The notes under the pieces: model-generated
What the model saw: the letters and a program-made list of their open reading frames with translations, nothing else
Database searches by the model: none
What the model was told of the DNA's origin: nothing
Shown here: piece by piece, positions 1 through 7,187 of the stretch
Layout of the letters: every line of letters starts with the position of its first letter
How positions within the stretch are numbered: the first letter of the stretch is position 1
From: Dehalococcoidia bacterium
Lineage (GTDB): Bacteria > Chloroflexota > Dehalococcoidia > Lucifugimonadales > Australimonadaceae
Reading direction: 5' to 3'
Assembly (NCBI GenBank): GCA_021296055.1
Contig: JAGWBE010000009.1
Span: 1,559-23,557 of the forward strand
Length of the DNA stretch: 21,999 bases
Translations under genes and position numbers: made by a program

Positions 1-1011
1 CCGCGCCTCGATAGCCGCGCCCCGCGTCTTCACGTCGTCTTGGGCGATGGGCAGCTCCTCTCCGGCCGCCACGCGCAGTTGAAGTTCCACGAGGTCGAGG
101 CCCGTGACCATCTCCGTCACCGGATGCTCCACTTGCAAGCGCGTGTTCATCTCCAAGAAGTAGAAGCTGCCGTCGCGGTCCAGCAGATACTCGATCGTGC
201 CCGCGTTGGTGTAGCCGATGGTCTTGGTGAGCCGCACGGCGGATTCGAGCAGCGCGGCCCGCTGCCCCGCCGTCAGCTTGGGGCAGGGCGTCTCTTCGAT
301 CACTTTCTGGTTGCGCCGCTGAACGGAGCAATCGCGCTCAAACAGGTGCGCCACGTTGCCGTGATGGTCGCCGATCACCTGCACCTCCACGTGGGAGGCG
401 CCGTCGATGCGCCGCTCCAGATAGACGCGGTCGGAGCCGAAGAAGTTGCCCGCCTGCGTGCGCGCCTGTTCAAGCGCGTCGAGCAGGTCTTCTTCGCGCT
501 CAACGGCGCGGATGCCCATGCCGCCGCCGCCGTCCGCCGCCTTCACCATCAGCGGAAAGCCCACCCGCCGCGCCTCCGTCAACGCGTCGGACGCGCTCAC
601 CTCCCCATCCGTCCCGGGAATCACCGGCACGTCCGCCAGCAGCGCCAGCCCCCGCGCCTCCACTTTGTCCCCCATCTGCTTGATGACCGACGCGCTCGGC
701 CCGATGAACGCAATCTTCGCCGCCTCCACCGCCTCCACGAAGGAGGGGTTCTCGCTGAGGAACCCGTAGCCCGGGTGGATGGCGTCCGCCTTCACCTTCT
801 TGGCCGCCGCGACGATGCGGTCGATGCGCAGGTACGAGTCGGCGGCAGGCGCCCCGCCGATCTTCACCGCCTCGTCCGCCATACGCACGTGGAGCGCCTC
901 CGCGTCCGCCTCCGAGTAGGCCGCGACCGTCTCGATGCCGAGCCGCCTGCACGTGCGTATCACGCGGCAGGCAATCTCGCCCCTATTGGCGATGAGCACG
1001 CGCTTGAACAT
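1..1011 (-). CDS. accC: Biotin carboxylase subunit of an acyl-CoA carboxylase (partial, C-terminus outside window)
   Basis: ATP-dependent carboxylation of biotin on the carrier protein, the first half-reaction of acetyl- or propionyl-CoA carboxylase. The frame is open from ATG at 1011 to the window edge (337 codons). Visible landmarks: the N-terminal biotin carboxylase start (MFKRVLIANRGEIACRVIR), HPGYGFLSEN at about residues 79-88, the ATP-grasp glycine loop KAADGGGGMG at about 157-166, and the catalytic EMNTRLQVEHPVTE stretch at about 287-300. The last visible residues (GAAIEAR) match the conserved segment that opens the C-terminal domain, so roughly 110-170 residues should lie outside the window, more if it is a fused acyl-CoA carboxylase alpha chain. 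It follows the ABC permease by 32 bp on the same strand, so co-transcription is likely. No strong ribosome binding site is visible. Which acyl-CoA is the final substrate cannot be told from this subunit. Confidence 0.93.
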   Translation of the reverse strand, partial: MFKRVLIANRGEIACRVIRTCRRLGIETVAAYSEADAEALHVRMADEAVKIGGAPAADSYLRIDRIVAAAKKVKADAIHPGYGFLSENPSFVEAVEAAKIAFIGPSASVIKQMGDKVEARGLALLADVPVIPGTDGEVSASDALTEARRVGFPLMVKAADGGGGMGIRAVEREEDLLDALEQARTQAGNFFGSDRVYLERRIDGASHVEVQVIGDHHGNVAHLFERDCSVQRRNQKVIEETPCPKLTAGQRAALLESAVRLTKTIGYTNAGTIEYLLDRDGSFYFLEMNTRLQVEHPVTEMVTGLDLVELQLRVAAGEELPIAQDDVKTRGAAIEAR

Positions 1012-1043
1012 CGGGCGGCTAGTCTAGCAGAGGGGCGGCGGCG

Positions 1044-1817
1044 CTAGGCGCGGGGCTCCCAACGGAAGAACCGCGCCGCCAGCAGCAACCCGGCCACTCC
1101 CCATGCCGCCAGCGCCGCCAGATCGAACAGCTCGAAGCCCGAGCCCGTCTCGAACGGGTTGAACGCGGAGTGCATCGCCCCGGCGAAGTGGCTCACCGGG
1201 AAGACGTCCGCGAAGGTGGTCAGCCACGCCGGGGCGTCGCGCAACGGGATGAACACGTCCGATATGAACAGCAGCGGCAGGATGGAGGCGTTCACCACCG
1301 CCGGAGAGGCGTCGGCGTTGGGGATGACGGCGGTGATCGCCAGCCCCAGCGCGCAGAACGCCGCCGCGCCCACGGCAAGCGTGACCAAGAAGGCCGGCAG
1401 CGTGTTCGAGGGAACGTCCACCCCGTAGAAGAGCACGCCCGCCGCCAGGATGATCGCCACCAGCAGCAGCGCCAGCAGCACCGCGTGCCCCACTTTGCCG
1501 AACAGCAGCGCCCAGCCCGGCAGCGGCGTCCCCCGCACTCGCTTGAGCAACCCACCGTCGCGCGAGAAGCACACGCCGATGGCGATGTTGGTGTAGCACG
1601 CCCCGATCACCCCCAAAACCGTGATGGACGGGACGTAGAAGGTGGACACGCTCACCGTCCCCCCCTCCACGTCTAGCTCGGACGAACCGAACAGGAGGTT
1701 GAAGATGACCAGGAACATAAGCGGGAACGCCATCGTGAAGAAGGCCGAAACCGGATTGCGCCAGAAGGCGGCGTTCTCGTACCGCACCTGCCGCAGCGCC
1801 AGCGCCAAGCCCCTCAC
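1044..1817 (-). CDS. ABC-2 type transporter permease
   Basis: Membrane-spanning half of an ABC-2 exporter, 257 residues from a GTG start at 1817. The GTG overlaps the TGA of the upstream ATPase (GTGA, 4-bp overlap), which decides the start: the open frame runs further upstream to 1928, but that part lies inside the ATPase gene and has no membrane character. About six hydrophobic segments are visible at roughly residues 24-44, 61-82, 110-130, 142-165, 176-191 and 231-250, with the usual ABC-2 arrangement of a large loop after the first helix. The family (DrrB/NodJ/YadH-like) exports drugs, lipids or polysaccharide. Translational coupling to the ATPase indicates the two form one transporter; the substrate cannot be inferred. 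Confidence 0.9.
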   Translation of the reverse strand: MRGLALALRQVRYENAAFWRNPVSAFFTMAFPLMFLVIFNLLFGSSELDVEGGTVSVSTFYVPSITVLGVIGACYTNIAIGVCFSRDGGLLKRVRGTPLPGWALLFGKVGHAVLLALLLVAIILAAGVLFYGVDVPSNTLPAFLVTLAVGAAAFCALGLAITAVIPNADASPAVVNASILPLLFISDVFIPLRDAPAWLTTFADVFPVSHFAGAMHSAFNPFETGSGFELFDLAALAAWGVAGLLLAARFFRWEPRA

Positions 1818-2767
1818 GACTCCGCCCCCTCCGCGTCCGACTCGCCCATAAGACCGATGAACACCTCCTCCAGCGACGGACGGGAGACGGACAACCCCTC
1901 CAGCTCGATGCTCTGCTCGACCGCCCACGCCGTTAGCAGGTTCAGGTCGCGCGTCGGCTCCGTCGTCGTCAGCGTGTGTCCGCCGCCTTCGCCTTCCAGC
2001 GGGGCGGTTAGGCCGCCCGGCGGGGCGGGCGCGCCGTCGGCCAGGCGGAAGCGCACGATCGTCGAGGCTTGGCGCTGCGTCAGCTCCGACGGCGCGCCCT
2101 CGGCCACTACGCGGCCCCGCGCCATGATGGCCACGCGGTCAGCCAGGCGCTCCGCCTCCTCCATATAGTGGGTAGTGAGGAGGATGGTCTTCCCCCGCTC
2201 CTTCAACCCCTCCACCATCTCCCACGCCTCGCGCCGCGCCGACGGGTCGAACCCCGTGGTCGGCTCGTCCAGGAACAGCAGCTCGGGGTCGCCTGCCAGG
2301 CCAATCGCCACGTCCAAACGGCGCTGCTGCCCCCCGGACAGGCGGCGCACGCGCTCGCGGCGCTTCCCCCGCAGGCCGACCGCGTCGAGCAGATCGTCCA
2401 GGGGCAGCGGGCGTGGGTAGTAGCCGCGGAAGAGGTTGAGCGTCTCCTCGACGGACAGGAAGGGATCGACGCCGGCGGACTGTAGGACGATGCCGATGCG
2501 CTCCTTGAAGGCGCGCTCGCCCGCGGCCGGATCGTGCCCCAGCACGCTCGCCTCGCCTGCGCTGCGGACGCGGTGCCCTTCGAGGATCTCGACGATGGTC
2601 GTCTTGCCCGCGCCGTTAGGCCCCAGCAGGGCGAAGGTCTCTCCGGGAGCGACGCGCAGGTCCACGCCGCGCACGGCCTCGAGCGCCCCGTAGGACTTGC
2701 GCAGCCCGCGCGTCTCAATGGCCGCGTCCGAGGCAGCCGCGCTGGGGGTGGACTTCGCAGTGGACAA
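1814..2767 (-). CDS. ABC-2 type transporter ATP-binding protein
   Basis: ATPase subunit (317 residues) powering the adjacent ABC-2 permease. Walker A GPNGAGKT at about residues 48-55, Q-loop glutamine in VLQSAG near 95, signature RLSGGQQRR at about 141-149, Walker B LLFLDEP at about 162-168 and the H-loop histidine in TTHYMEE near 199 are all intact. The roughly 90-residue C-terminal extension after the nucleotide-binding domain is typical of DrrA/CcmA-type ATPases. The start is uncertain: TTG at 2767 is the only usual start codon between the in-frame ftsH stop and the conserved domain, and there is no clear Shine-Dalgarno sequence. It lies 30 bp after ftsH on the same strand and overlaps the permease start by 4 bp. 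Confidence 0.93.
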   Translation of the reverse strand: MSTAKSTPSAAASDAAIETRGLRKSYGALEAVRGVDLRVAPGETFALLGPNGAGKTTIVEILEGHRVRSAGEASVLGHDPAAGERAFKERIGIVLQSAGVDPFLSVEETLNLFRGYYPRPLPLDDLLDAVGLRGKRRERVRRLSGGQQRRLDVAIGLAGDPELLFLDEPTTGFDPSARREAWEMVEGLKERGKTILLTTHYMEEAERLADRVAIMARGRVVAEGAPSELTQRQASTIVRFRLADGAPAPPGGLTAPLEGEGGGHTLTTTEPTRDLNLLTAWAVEQSIELEGLSVSRPSLEEVFIGLMGESDAEGAES

Positions 2768-2797
2768 AGGGAGTAAGCGTGGAGTAGGGCGGGGGCG

Positions 2798-4651
2798 CTA
2801 CCCGGCGGCCGCGACCGCTCCTTCGAGCGGCGGCGCGTCCGAATCGAACAATTCGCGCAGCGCCTTGCCTTCCACCGTCTCGTTCTTCATCAGATAGCGG
2901 GCGACCTGCACCAGTTTGGCGTAGTTGTCGTTCAGCACGCGCTTCGCTCGCGCCGAAGCCTCGAGGATCAGGCTGTTCACCTCGTCGTCGATCTCCTGCG
3001 CCACGCGCTCGGAGTAGTCCCGCTGCTCCGATATCTCGCGCCCCAGGAACACCAACTCCTCCGACTTCCCGAACGTGCGCGGGCCGAGCTTGTCGCTCAT
3101 CCCGTAGCGCGTCACCATCGCGCGCGCCATCCGCGTAACTTCCTGGATGTCGTTCCCGGCGCCCGTCGTCGCGTCGCCGAACGTGATCTCCTCCGCGAGG
3201 CGCCCCCCCAGCGCCATCGCCATCCGGTCCATGAACTGCGACCGCGACATGAAGATGCGGTCTTCCTCGGGAACCGAGCGCGTGTAGCCCGCGGCCATGC
3301 CGCGCGAGACGATCGTGATCTTCTGCACCGGGTCCGCGAAGGGCAGCACGTGGCCCACCAGGGCGTGGCCGCCCTCGTGATAGGCCACGATCTCCTTCTC
3401 CTTCTGCGAGATGACGCGCGTGCGGCGCTCGGGACCCATGATGACGCGGTCGACCGACTCGGCGAACTCGGCGAACTCCACCACCTTCTTGGTGCGGCGC
3501 GCGGCGAGAATCGCCGCCTCGTTCACCAGGTTCGCCAGGTCGGCGCCGCTGAAGCCCGGCGTAGCGCGCGCCACCTCCTCCAAGTCCACGTCCGCCCCCA
3601 GCGGCTTGCCTTGCGTGTGCACCTTCAGGATCGAGACGCGCCCGTTGATGTCCGGCAGGTCGAGCACCACGCGGCGGTCGAAGCGCCCAGGGCGCAGCAG
3701 CGCCGGGTCGAGGATGTCCGGCCGGTTCGTGGCCGCGATGACGATGACGTTCGTGTTCGTGTCGAAGCCGTCCATCTCCACCAGGATCTGGTTCAGCGTC
3801 TGCTCCCGCTCGTCGTGGCCGCCCCCCAGCCCGGCGCCGCGATGGCGCCCCACCGCGTCGATCTCGTCAACGAACACGATCGACGGCGAGTTGCGCTTCG
3901 CCTGGTCGAACAGGTCGCGCACCCGCGACGCGCCCACCCCGACGAACATCTCCACGAACTCCGAGCCGCTGATGGAGAAGAAGGGCACGCCCGCCTCCCC
4001 CGCCACGGCGCGGCTCAGCAGCGTCTTGCCCGTCCCCGGCGGCCCCACCATCAGCACGCCCTTCGGGATGTGCGCGCCCAGCGCGAGGAAACGCTCCGGG
4101 TACTTCAGAAACTCCACGATCTCCTGAAGCTCCGTCTTCGACTCCTCCACTCCGGCCACGTCGGTGAAGGTCACCGTCGGGCGGTTGCCCGTGAGCATCC
4201 GCGCCTTGCTGCGCCCGAAGCCCATCGCCTGGTTATTCGTGCCCTGCGCCTGGCGCATCATGAACAGCAGAATCGCGCCGAAGAAGATGAGCGGCAGGAA
4301 CTGAAGCAGGATGGCGAAGAGGTTGCCCAAACCCGACGAGCGCTTAACCTCGATCTGGACGCCAGAGGCGACGGGGTCGATGCCCCCCGCCTCCAATACC
4401 TCGAACACGCTGGAGCCCGGCTCCTTCGTCGCCGTCAGCTGCTCGTTGGGCGACAGGCGAGGCGTCACCAGCAGCTTGTCGCCTTCCACCACGATGCGGC
4501 TCACGTCTCCCCGCTCCGTCATGTCCAGCACCTGGGTGAGCGTGATCTCGCGGGGAGTCTCGCCGGAGGCGAACACAGTGAAGAAGATGGCGATCACCGC
4601 GACGAAGATCACCACGTAGACGAAGGTGTTGCTCAGCCACTTGCCGCCCAT
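2798..4651 (-). CDS. ftsH: ATP-dependent zinc metalloprotease FtsH
   Basis: Membrane-anchored AAA+ protease that degrades misfolded membrane proteins and regulatory substrates; 617 residues, a normal length. Two membrane helices at about residues 9-28 and 110-131 flank an extracytoplasmic domain. The AAA module has Walker A GPPGTGKT at 203-210, Walker B IVFVDEID at 258-265 and the second region of homology with arginine fingers (ATNRPDILDPALLRPGRFDR, 307-326). The zinc site HEGGH is at 425-429, with the third ligand Asp501 in GAGNDIQ. ATG at 4651 is supported by the membrane helix beginning right after it. A TTGCGT-N17-GATAAT promoter sits about 45 nt upstream. It is the first gene of a probable operon with the ABC transporter and accC; cell division or tRNA-modification genes often found near ftsH elsewhere are absent. 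Confidence 0.98.
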   Translation of the reverse strand: MGGKWLSNTFVYVVIFVAVIAIFFTVFASGETPREITLTQVLDMTERGDVSRIVVEGDKLLVTPRLSPNEQLTATKEPGSSVFEVLEAGGIDPVASGVQIEVKRSSGLGNLFAILLQFLPLIFFGAILLFMMRQAQGTNNQAMGFGRSKARMLTGNRPTVTFTDVAGVEESKTELQEIVEFLKYPERFLALGAHIPKGVLMVGPPGTGKTLLSRAVAGEAGVPFFSISGSEFVEMFVGVGASRVRDLFDQAKRNSPSIVFVDEIDAVGRHRGAGLGGGHDEREQTLNQILVEMDGFDTNTNVIVIAATNRPDILDPALLRPGRFDRRVVLDLPDINGRVSILKVHTQGKPLGADVDLEEVARATPGFSGADLANLVNEAAILAARRTKKVVEFAEFAESVDRVIMGPERRTRVISQKEKEIVAYHEGGHALVGHVLPFADPVQKITIVSRGMAAGYTRSVPEEDRIFMSRSQFMDRMAMALGGRLAEEITFGDATTGAGNDIQEVTRMARAMVTRYGMSDKLGPRTFGKSEELVFLGREISEQRDYSERVAQEIDDEVNSLILEASARAKRVLNDNYAKLVQVARYLMKNETVEGKALRELFDSDAPPLEGAVAAAG

Positions 4652-4702
4652 GCCTCTGTTGTCTCTCCCGTAACGCGGCGCTCGCCCGCCACCAACCCGC
4701 CG

Positions 4703-4731
4703 ATTATCCCACCCGCGAGGCTAGAACGCAA
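4703..4731 (-). promoter_or_regulatory. Sigma-A-type promoter for the ftsH operon
   Basis: On the minus strand, -35 TTGCGT (4731-4726), a 17-nt spacer and -10 GATAAT (4708-4703). The predicted start of transcription is near 4697, giving a leader of about 45 nt before the ftsH ATG. Called by motif match and spacing only. Confidence 0.6.
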
Positions 4732-4973
4732 AGGCGGGCGCGCGGCCTCTCCCATGCGCCCTGAGGCAACTCGAAGGGCGCGCCCCCTCCGTCGTTCTCG
4801 CGAAAGGAGACCATTGCGTAACCTCGGGCCTCTTCACGTGCGGAGCGCCGAGGGACGGCCGGCCCCTCGGCTGAGGGCGTGGGGGTATCCCCCACAGAAA
4901 GTTTTTACCTCTTGGCGGGGTGAACGGCGCGCAGTGGAGTAGGTCCGCAACGATCTCCTTGCCCCGTCGTTCG
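4732..4973. other. Divergent intergenic region between the ftsH and greA promoters
   Basis: About 240 bp with no credible gene. The open frames crossing it have no conserved features and run through both promoters. It holds two adjacent hairpins (listed separately) and a short T-run. I searched by eye for SRP RNA, 6S RNA, RNase P and CIRCE-type heat-shock elements and found none. Confidence 0.5.
4864..4906 (+). terminator. Tandem hairpins followed by a T-tract (terminator-like)
   Basis: First stem CCCTC/GAGGG (4864-4868 with 4873-4877, 4-nt loop). Second stem GTGGGGG/CCCCCAC (4879-4885 with 4889-4895, 3-nt loop), then a GTTTTT tract at 4901-4906. It reads as an intrinsic terminator on the plus strand, yet no plus-strand gene lies upstream. 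It could end a small or antisense RNA, block run-through toward greA, or be a protein or RNA regulatory structure. Confidence 0.4.
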
Positions 4974-5002
4974 TTGACGCTCCGCCGCGCTGCGCCTAGA
5001 AT
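4974..5002 (+). promoter_or_regulatory. Promoter for the greA-pyrD transcription unit
   Basis: TTGACG (4974-4979), a 17-nt spacer and TAGAAT (4997-5002), each one base from the sigma-70/sigma-A consensus. Transcription would start near 5009, a few dozen bases before the greA start. Confidence 0.72.
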
Positions 5003-5042
5003 CGGCGCAGCATCCGCGCGCCCTATGCGCACAAGAGGTTCT

Positions 5043-5843
5043 GTGACCATCACTCTGTCCGAAGCCCTGAGGCAATACTCCGCATCGGCGAAGAAGCCTA
5101 TCGACGAGCGCGCCCACCAGGAGCTGCACCGCTTCGGCAGAGCGCTCGGCTGGGAGAAAGTGGTCGCAACCCTCACCCCGCCCCAAGTGGCCGACTACAG
5201 AGACACGGTGGTGTCGTCGGGCGGCGACGTGCACGGACGCCTCACCCACGTCAAGGGATTCCTCGTCTTCCTCAACAAACGCAACCTCTCCTCCTACTCC
5301 CTCGCGCCTCACGTCAAGATTCCCCGCTCCGCCGTCCGCGCCGCCGTCGCCGCCGTCGCGTCCGGCGACCCTGAGGCCATCGAACTCACCGCCGACGGCC
5401 ACGCCGCCATGGCCGCCGAACTGACCGACCTGAAGAACCGGCGCCCCGAGCGCGCCCGCGCCATCCAAGCCGCGCGCGCCGACGGCGACGTGTCGGAGAA
5501 CTCGCCCTTGGACGCCGCCCGCGAAGTGCAAGGCAAGGACGAGGCGCGCATCCGCGAGCTGGACGACACCCTGCGCCGCGCCGTCATCGTCGACGGCGCG
5601 CAGCGCGGCGACCGCTCCAAGGGTGTCCGCGTCGGCAACAGAATCAACCTCCACGACGTGCAGTCGGGCAAGGACATCCTCTACACCATCGTCGGCTCCG
5701 CCGAGGCCGACCCGCTCGGCGGCAAGCTGTCCATCGACTCGCCAGTGGGCCGCGCCGTCCAGGGCCGCACGCAAGGCGACGAGGTGGTCGTTCAAGCGCC
5801 CAAGGGCGAGCGCCGATACCGCATCACCGCCATCGAGGCCTAG
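5043..5843 (+). CDS. greA: GreA/GreB-family elongation factor with N-terminal integrase-type (SAM-like) domain
   Basis: GreA rescues backtracked RNA polymerase by stimulating transcript cleavage. From GTG 5043 the protein has 266 residues, about 100 more than standard GreA. Residues ~112-185 form the antiparallel coiled coil with the tip motif GDVSENSPLDAAREVQG; the acidic pair needed for cleavage (Asp149, Glu152) is kept. Residues ~190-266 form the FKBP-like C-terminal domain. The extra N-terminal part (~6-95) resembles the SAM-like core-binding domain of tyrosine recombinases (patterns such as LTPPQVADYRD and RLTHVKGFLVFLNK), with no catalytic recombinase domain. GTG 5043 has AAGAGG four bases upstream; an in-frame ATG at 5025 is the alternative. 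It has its own promoter and is followed by pyrD. Loss of the partner catalytic domain argues for recruitment as a binding module. Confidence 0.9.
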   Translation: MTITLSEALRQYSASAKKPIDERAHQELHRFGRALGWEKVVATLTPPQVADYRDTVVSSGGDVHGRLTHVKGFLVFLNKRNLSSYSLAPHVKIPRSAVRAAVAAVASGDPEAIELTADGHAAMAAELTDLKNRRPERARAIQAARADGDVSENSPLDAAREVQGKDEARIRELDDTLRRAVIVDGAQRGDRSKGVRVGNRINLHDVQSGKDILYTIVGSAEADPLGGKLSIDSPVGRAVQGRTQGDEVVVQAPKGERRYRITAIEA

Positions 5844-5898
5844 CCTGCGCCTGTTGCGCCGACTCCTGCGCATCCTCGCCTGCCTGCCCTGGTACAGG

Positions 5899-6867
5899 GT
5901 GATTGCGCGCCCCATCCTCTTCCGCCTCGACCCCGAGACGGCCCAGCGCGCGGCGGAGGCGGCGCTCCATGTCCGCCCTTTGTGGCGTCTTCACCGCATC
6001 GCCACCGCTCCTTCCGCCCCGCCGCCCCAACCCGCCCTGGCGGGCGTGCGCGCCCCCAACCCCGTCGGCCTCGCCGCCGGATTCGACAAGCGCTGCGTCT
6101 ACCTGAACACGCTGCCCGACCTGGGCTTTGGCTACCTCGTCGCGGGCACCATCACGCGCGAACCGAGGCCGGGCAACCCGCGCCCCCGGCTGGCCCGCCG
6201 CCCCGCCGAGGAGTCGCTCGTCAACGCCATGGGCTTCCCCAGCGATGGCGTGGAGGCGTGTGCGCGCCGCCTCGAGCGCTACGAACGCCGCGTCCCCGTC
6301 ATCGCCAGCGTCGCCGCCCTGGGGGACGAGGACACGCTCTTCTGCGTCGAACGCCTCGACCCGCTCGTGGACGGCTTCGAACTCAACGTCAGCTCGCCGA
6401 ACTCCGCAGGAGTGCGCGAATACCAAGACCCCGAAGCGCTCCGCCGCCTCCTCACTCTGCTTCAAAGGCGCGCCAAGCCCCTGTTCGTCAAGACGCCGCC
6501 CTATCAGGACGAGGCGACGCGCCGGAAGGCGCACGCGCTGCTCCGCGCCTGCGTCGATGCCGGCGCCCAAGGCGTGACCGTCGCCAACGCGCCGTCCGTC
6601 CTCGAGCCGCGCGTCACCACGGGAACGGGCGGCCTGAGCGGGCGCGCCCTGCTCGAAAACACGCTGCGCATGACGGAGGACGCGCGGCGGGAGGTGGGCG
6701 GCGGCCTCGCCGTGAACGCCTGCGGCGGCGTCACGACCGCGGCGGACGCGCGGCGCGCCATCGACGCGGGCGCGGACAGCGTCCAGCTCTACACCGCCCT
6801 CGTCTACCGCGGCCCCGGCGTCGTCAACCGGATCGTCGCCGGCCTCGCGAGAAACGCACGCGCATGA
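5899..6867 (+). CDS. pyrD: Dihydroorotate dehydrogenase (quinone), class 2
   Basis: Oxidises dihydroorotate to orotate in pyrimidine synthesis, passing electrons from FMN to membrane quinone. With GTG 5899 it has 322 residues. Class 2 traits: the N-terminal membrane-associated segment RPILFRLDPETAQRA, NPVGLAAGFDK at about 54-64, the catalytic-serine motif ELNVSSPNSAG near 161-171, a lysine in LFVKTPP, and the FMN-phosphate loop NACGGVTTAADA near the C-terminus. The start is uncertain: GTG 5899 aligns with known PyrD N-termini, while the in-frame TTG 5854 just after greA would add 15 residues. It follows greA by 55 bp or less and overlaps the next gene by ATGA. No other pyr genes lie in the window. 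Confidence 0.93.
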   Translation: MIARPILFRLDPETAQRAAEAALHVRPLWRLHRIATAPSAPPPQPALAGVRAPNPVGLAAGFDKRCVYLNTLPDLGFGYLVAGTITREPRPGNPRPRLARRPAEESLVNAMGFPSDGVEACARRLERYERRVPVIASVAALGDEDTLFCVERLDPLVDGFELNVSSPNSAGVREYQDPEALRRLLTLLQRRAKPLFVKTPPYQDEATRRKAHALLRACVDAGAQGVTVANAPSVLEPRVTTGTGGLSGRALLENTLRMTEDARREVGGGLAVNACGGVTTAADARRAIDAGADSVQLYTALVYRGPGVVNRIVAGLARNARA

Positions 6868-7187
6868 CCGCCGCCAAGCGCATGGCGCACGCCCAAGCCG
6901 AGATCGAGGCGCTCGTGCTCGACGCCCCGCCCATGCGCGAACTGCAAGACGAGCTGCGGCGCTACCCCGTTCGCCTGCTGCGCCAACTCGCCGCCGAGTT
7001 CCGGCGTCGGCAGGGCGTCGTGCCCGACCACGCCCTCGAACTCGCGCCCTACGTGGGCGAGACGGCGTTGCGTGCGCTCGTCGCCTCCGGGCTGGCCGAG
7101 CAGGTCCTCTCGCCGTACGCCGTCCGCGCCTACAAACCGACCCAGCGGGCGCTCGACCTCCTCCAACGCCTCGCGCGCGAGGCCTAA
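6864..7187 (+). CDS. Small unknown protein translationally coupled to pyrD
   Basis: 107 residues, ATG 6864 overlapping the pyrD TGA (ATGA). I do not recognise the family. The sequence is rich in Leu, Ala and Arg, with predicted helices over most of its length (for example PPMRELQDELRRYPVRLLRQL at ~23-43) and a short extended stretch (VLSPYAVRAYKPT, ~83-95), which would suit a small winged-helix-like or helical-bundle protein. There is no signal peptide, membrane segment or cysteine. Composition and codon use match its neighbours, and the tight overlap supports it as a real gene. Its stop TAA interlocks with the TAG of the convergent gene on the other strand. Function unknown. Confidence 0.75.
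   Translation: MTAAKRMAHAQAEIEALVLDAPPMRELQDELRRYPVRLLRQLAAEFRRRQGVVPDHALELAPYVGETALRALVASGLAEQVLSPYAVRAYKPTQRALDLLQRLAREA

Noticed and set aside
2763..2775. GACAAAGGGAGTA repeated at 2763-2775 and 9898-9910
   Set aside because: A 13-base match is expected by chance in a window this size, and the contexts differ (ATPase start region versus a promoter).
4732..4906. SRP RNA, 6S RNA or RNase P RNA in the ftsH-greA gap
   Set aside because: None of their conserved sequence blocks is present; only generic GC-rich stems.
3350..4942. 530-codon open frame on the plus strand opposite ftsH
   Set aside because: It is rich in His/Arg with no family features and lies wholly antisense to an unmistakable ftsH; a product of high GC content.
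5043..5330. A separate tyrosine recombinase or phage integrase gene
   Set aside because: Only the SAM-like N-terminal domain is present, in frame with GreA; no catalytic Arg-His-Arg-Tyr domain follows.
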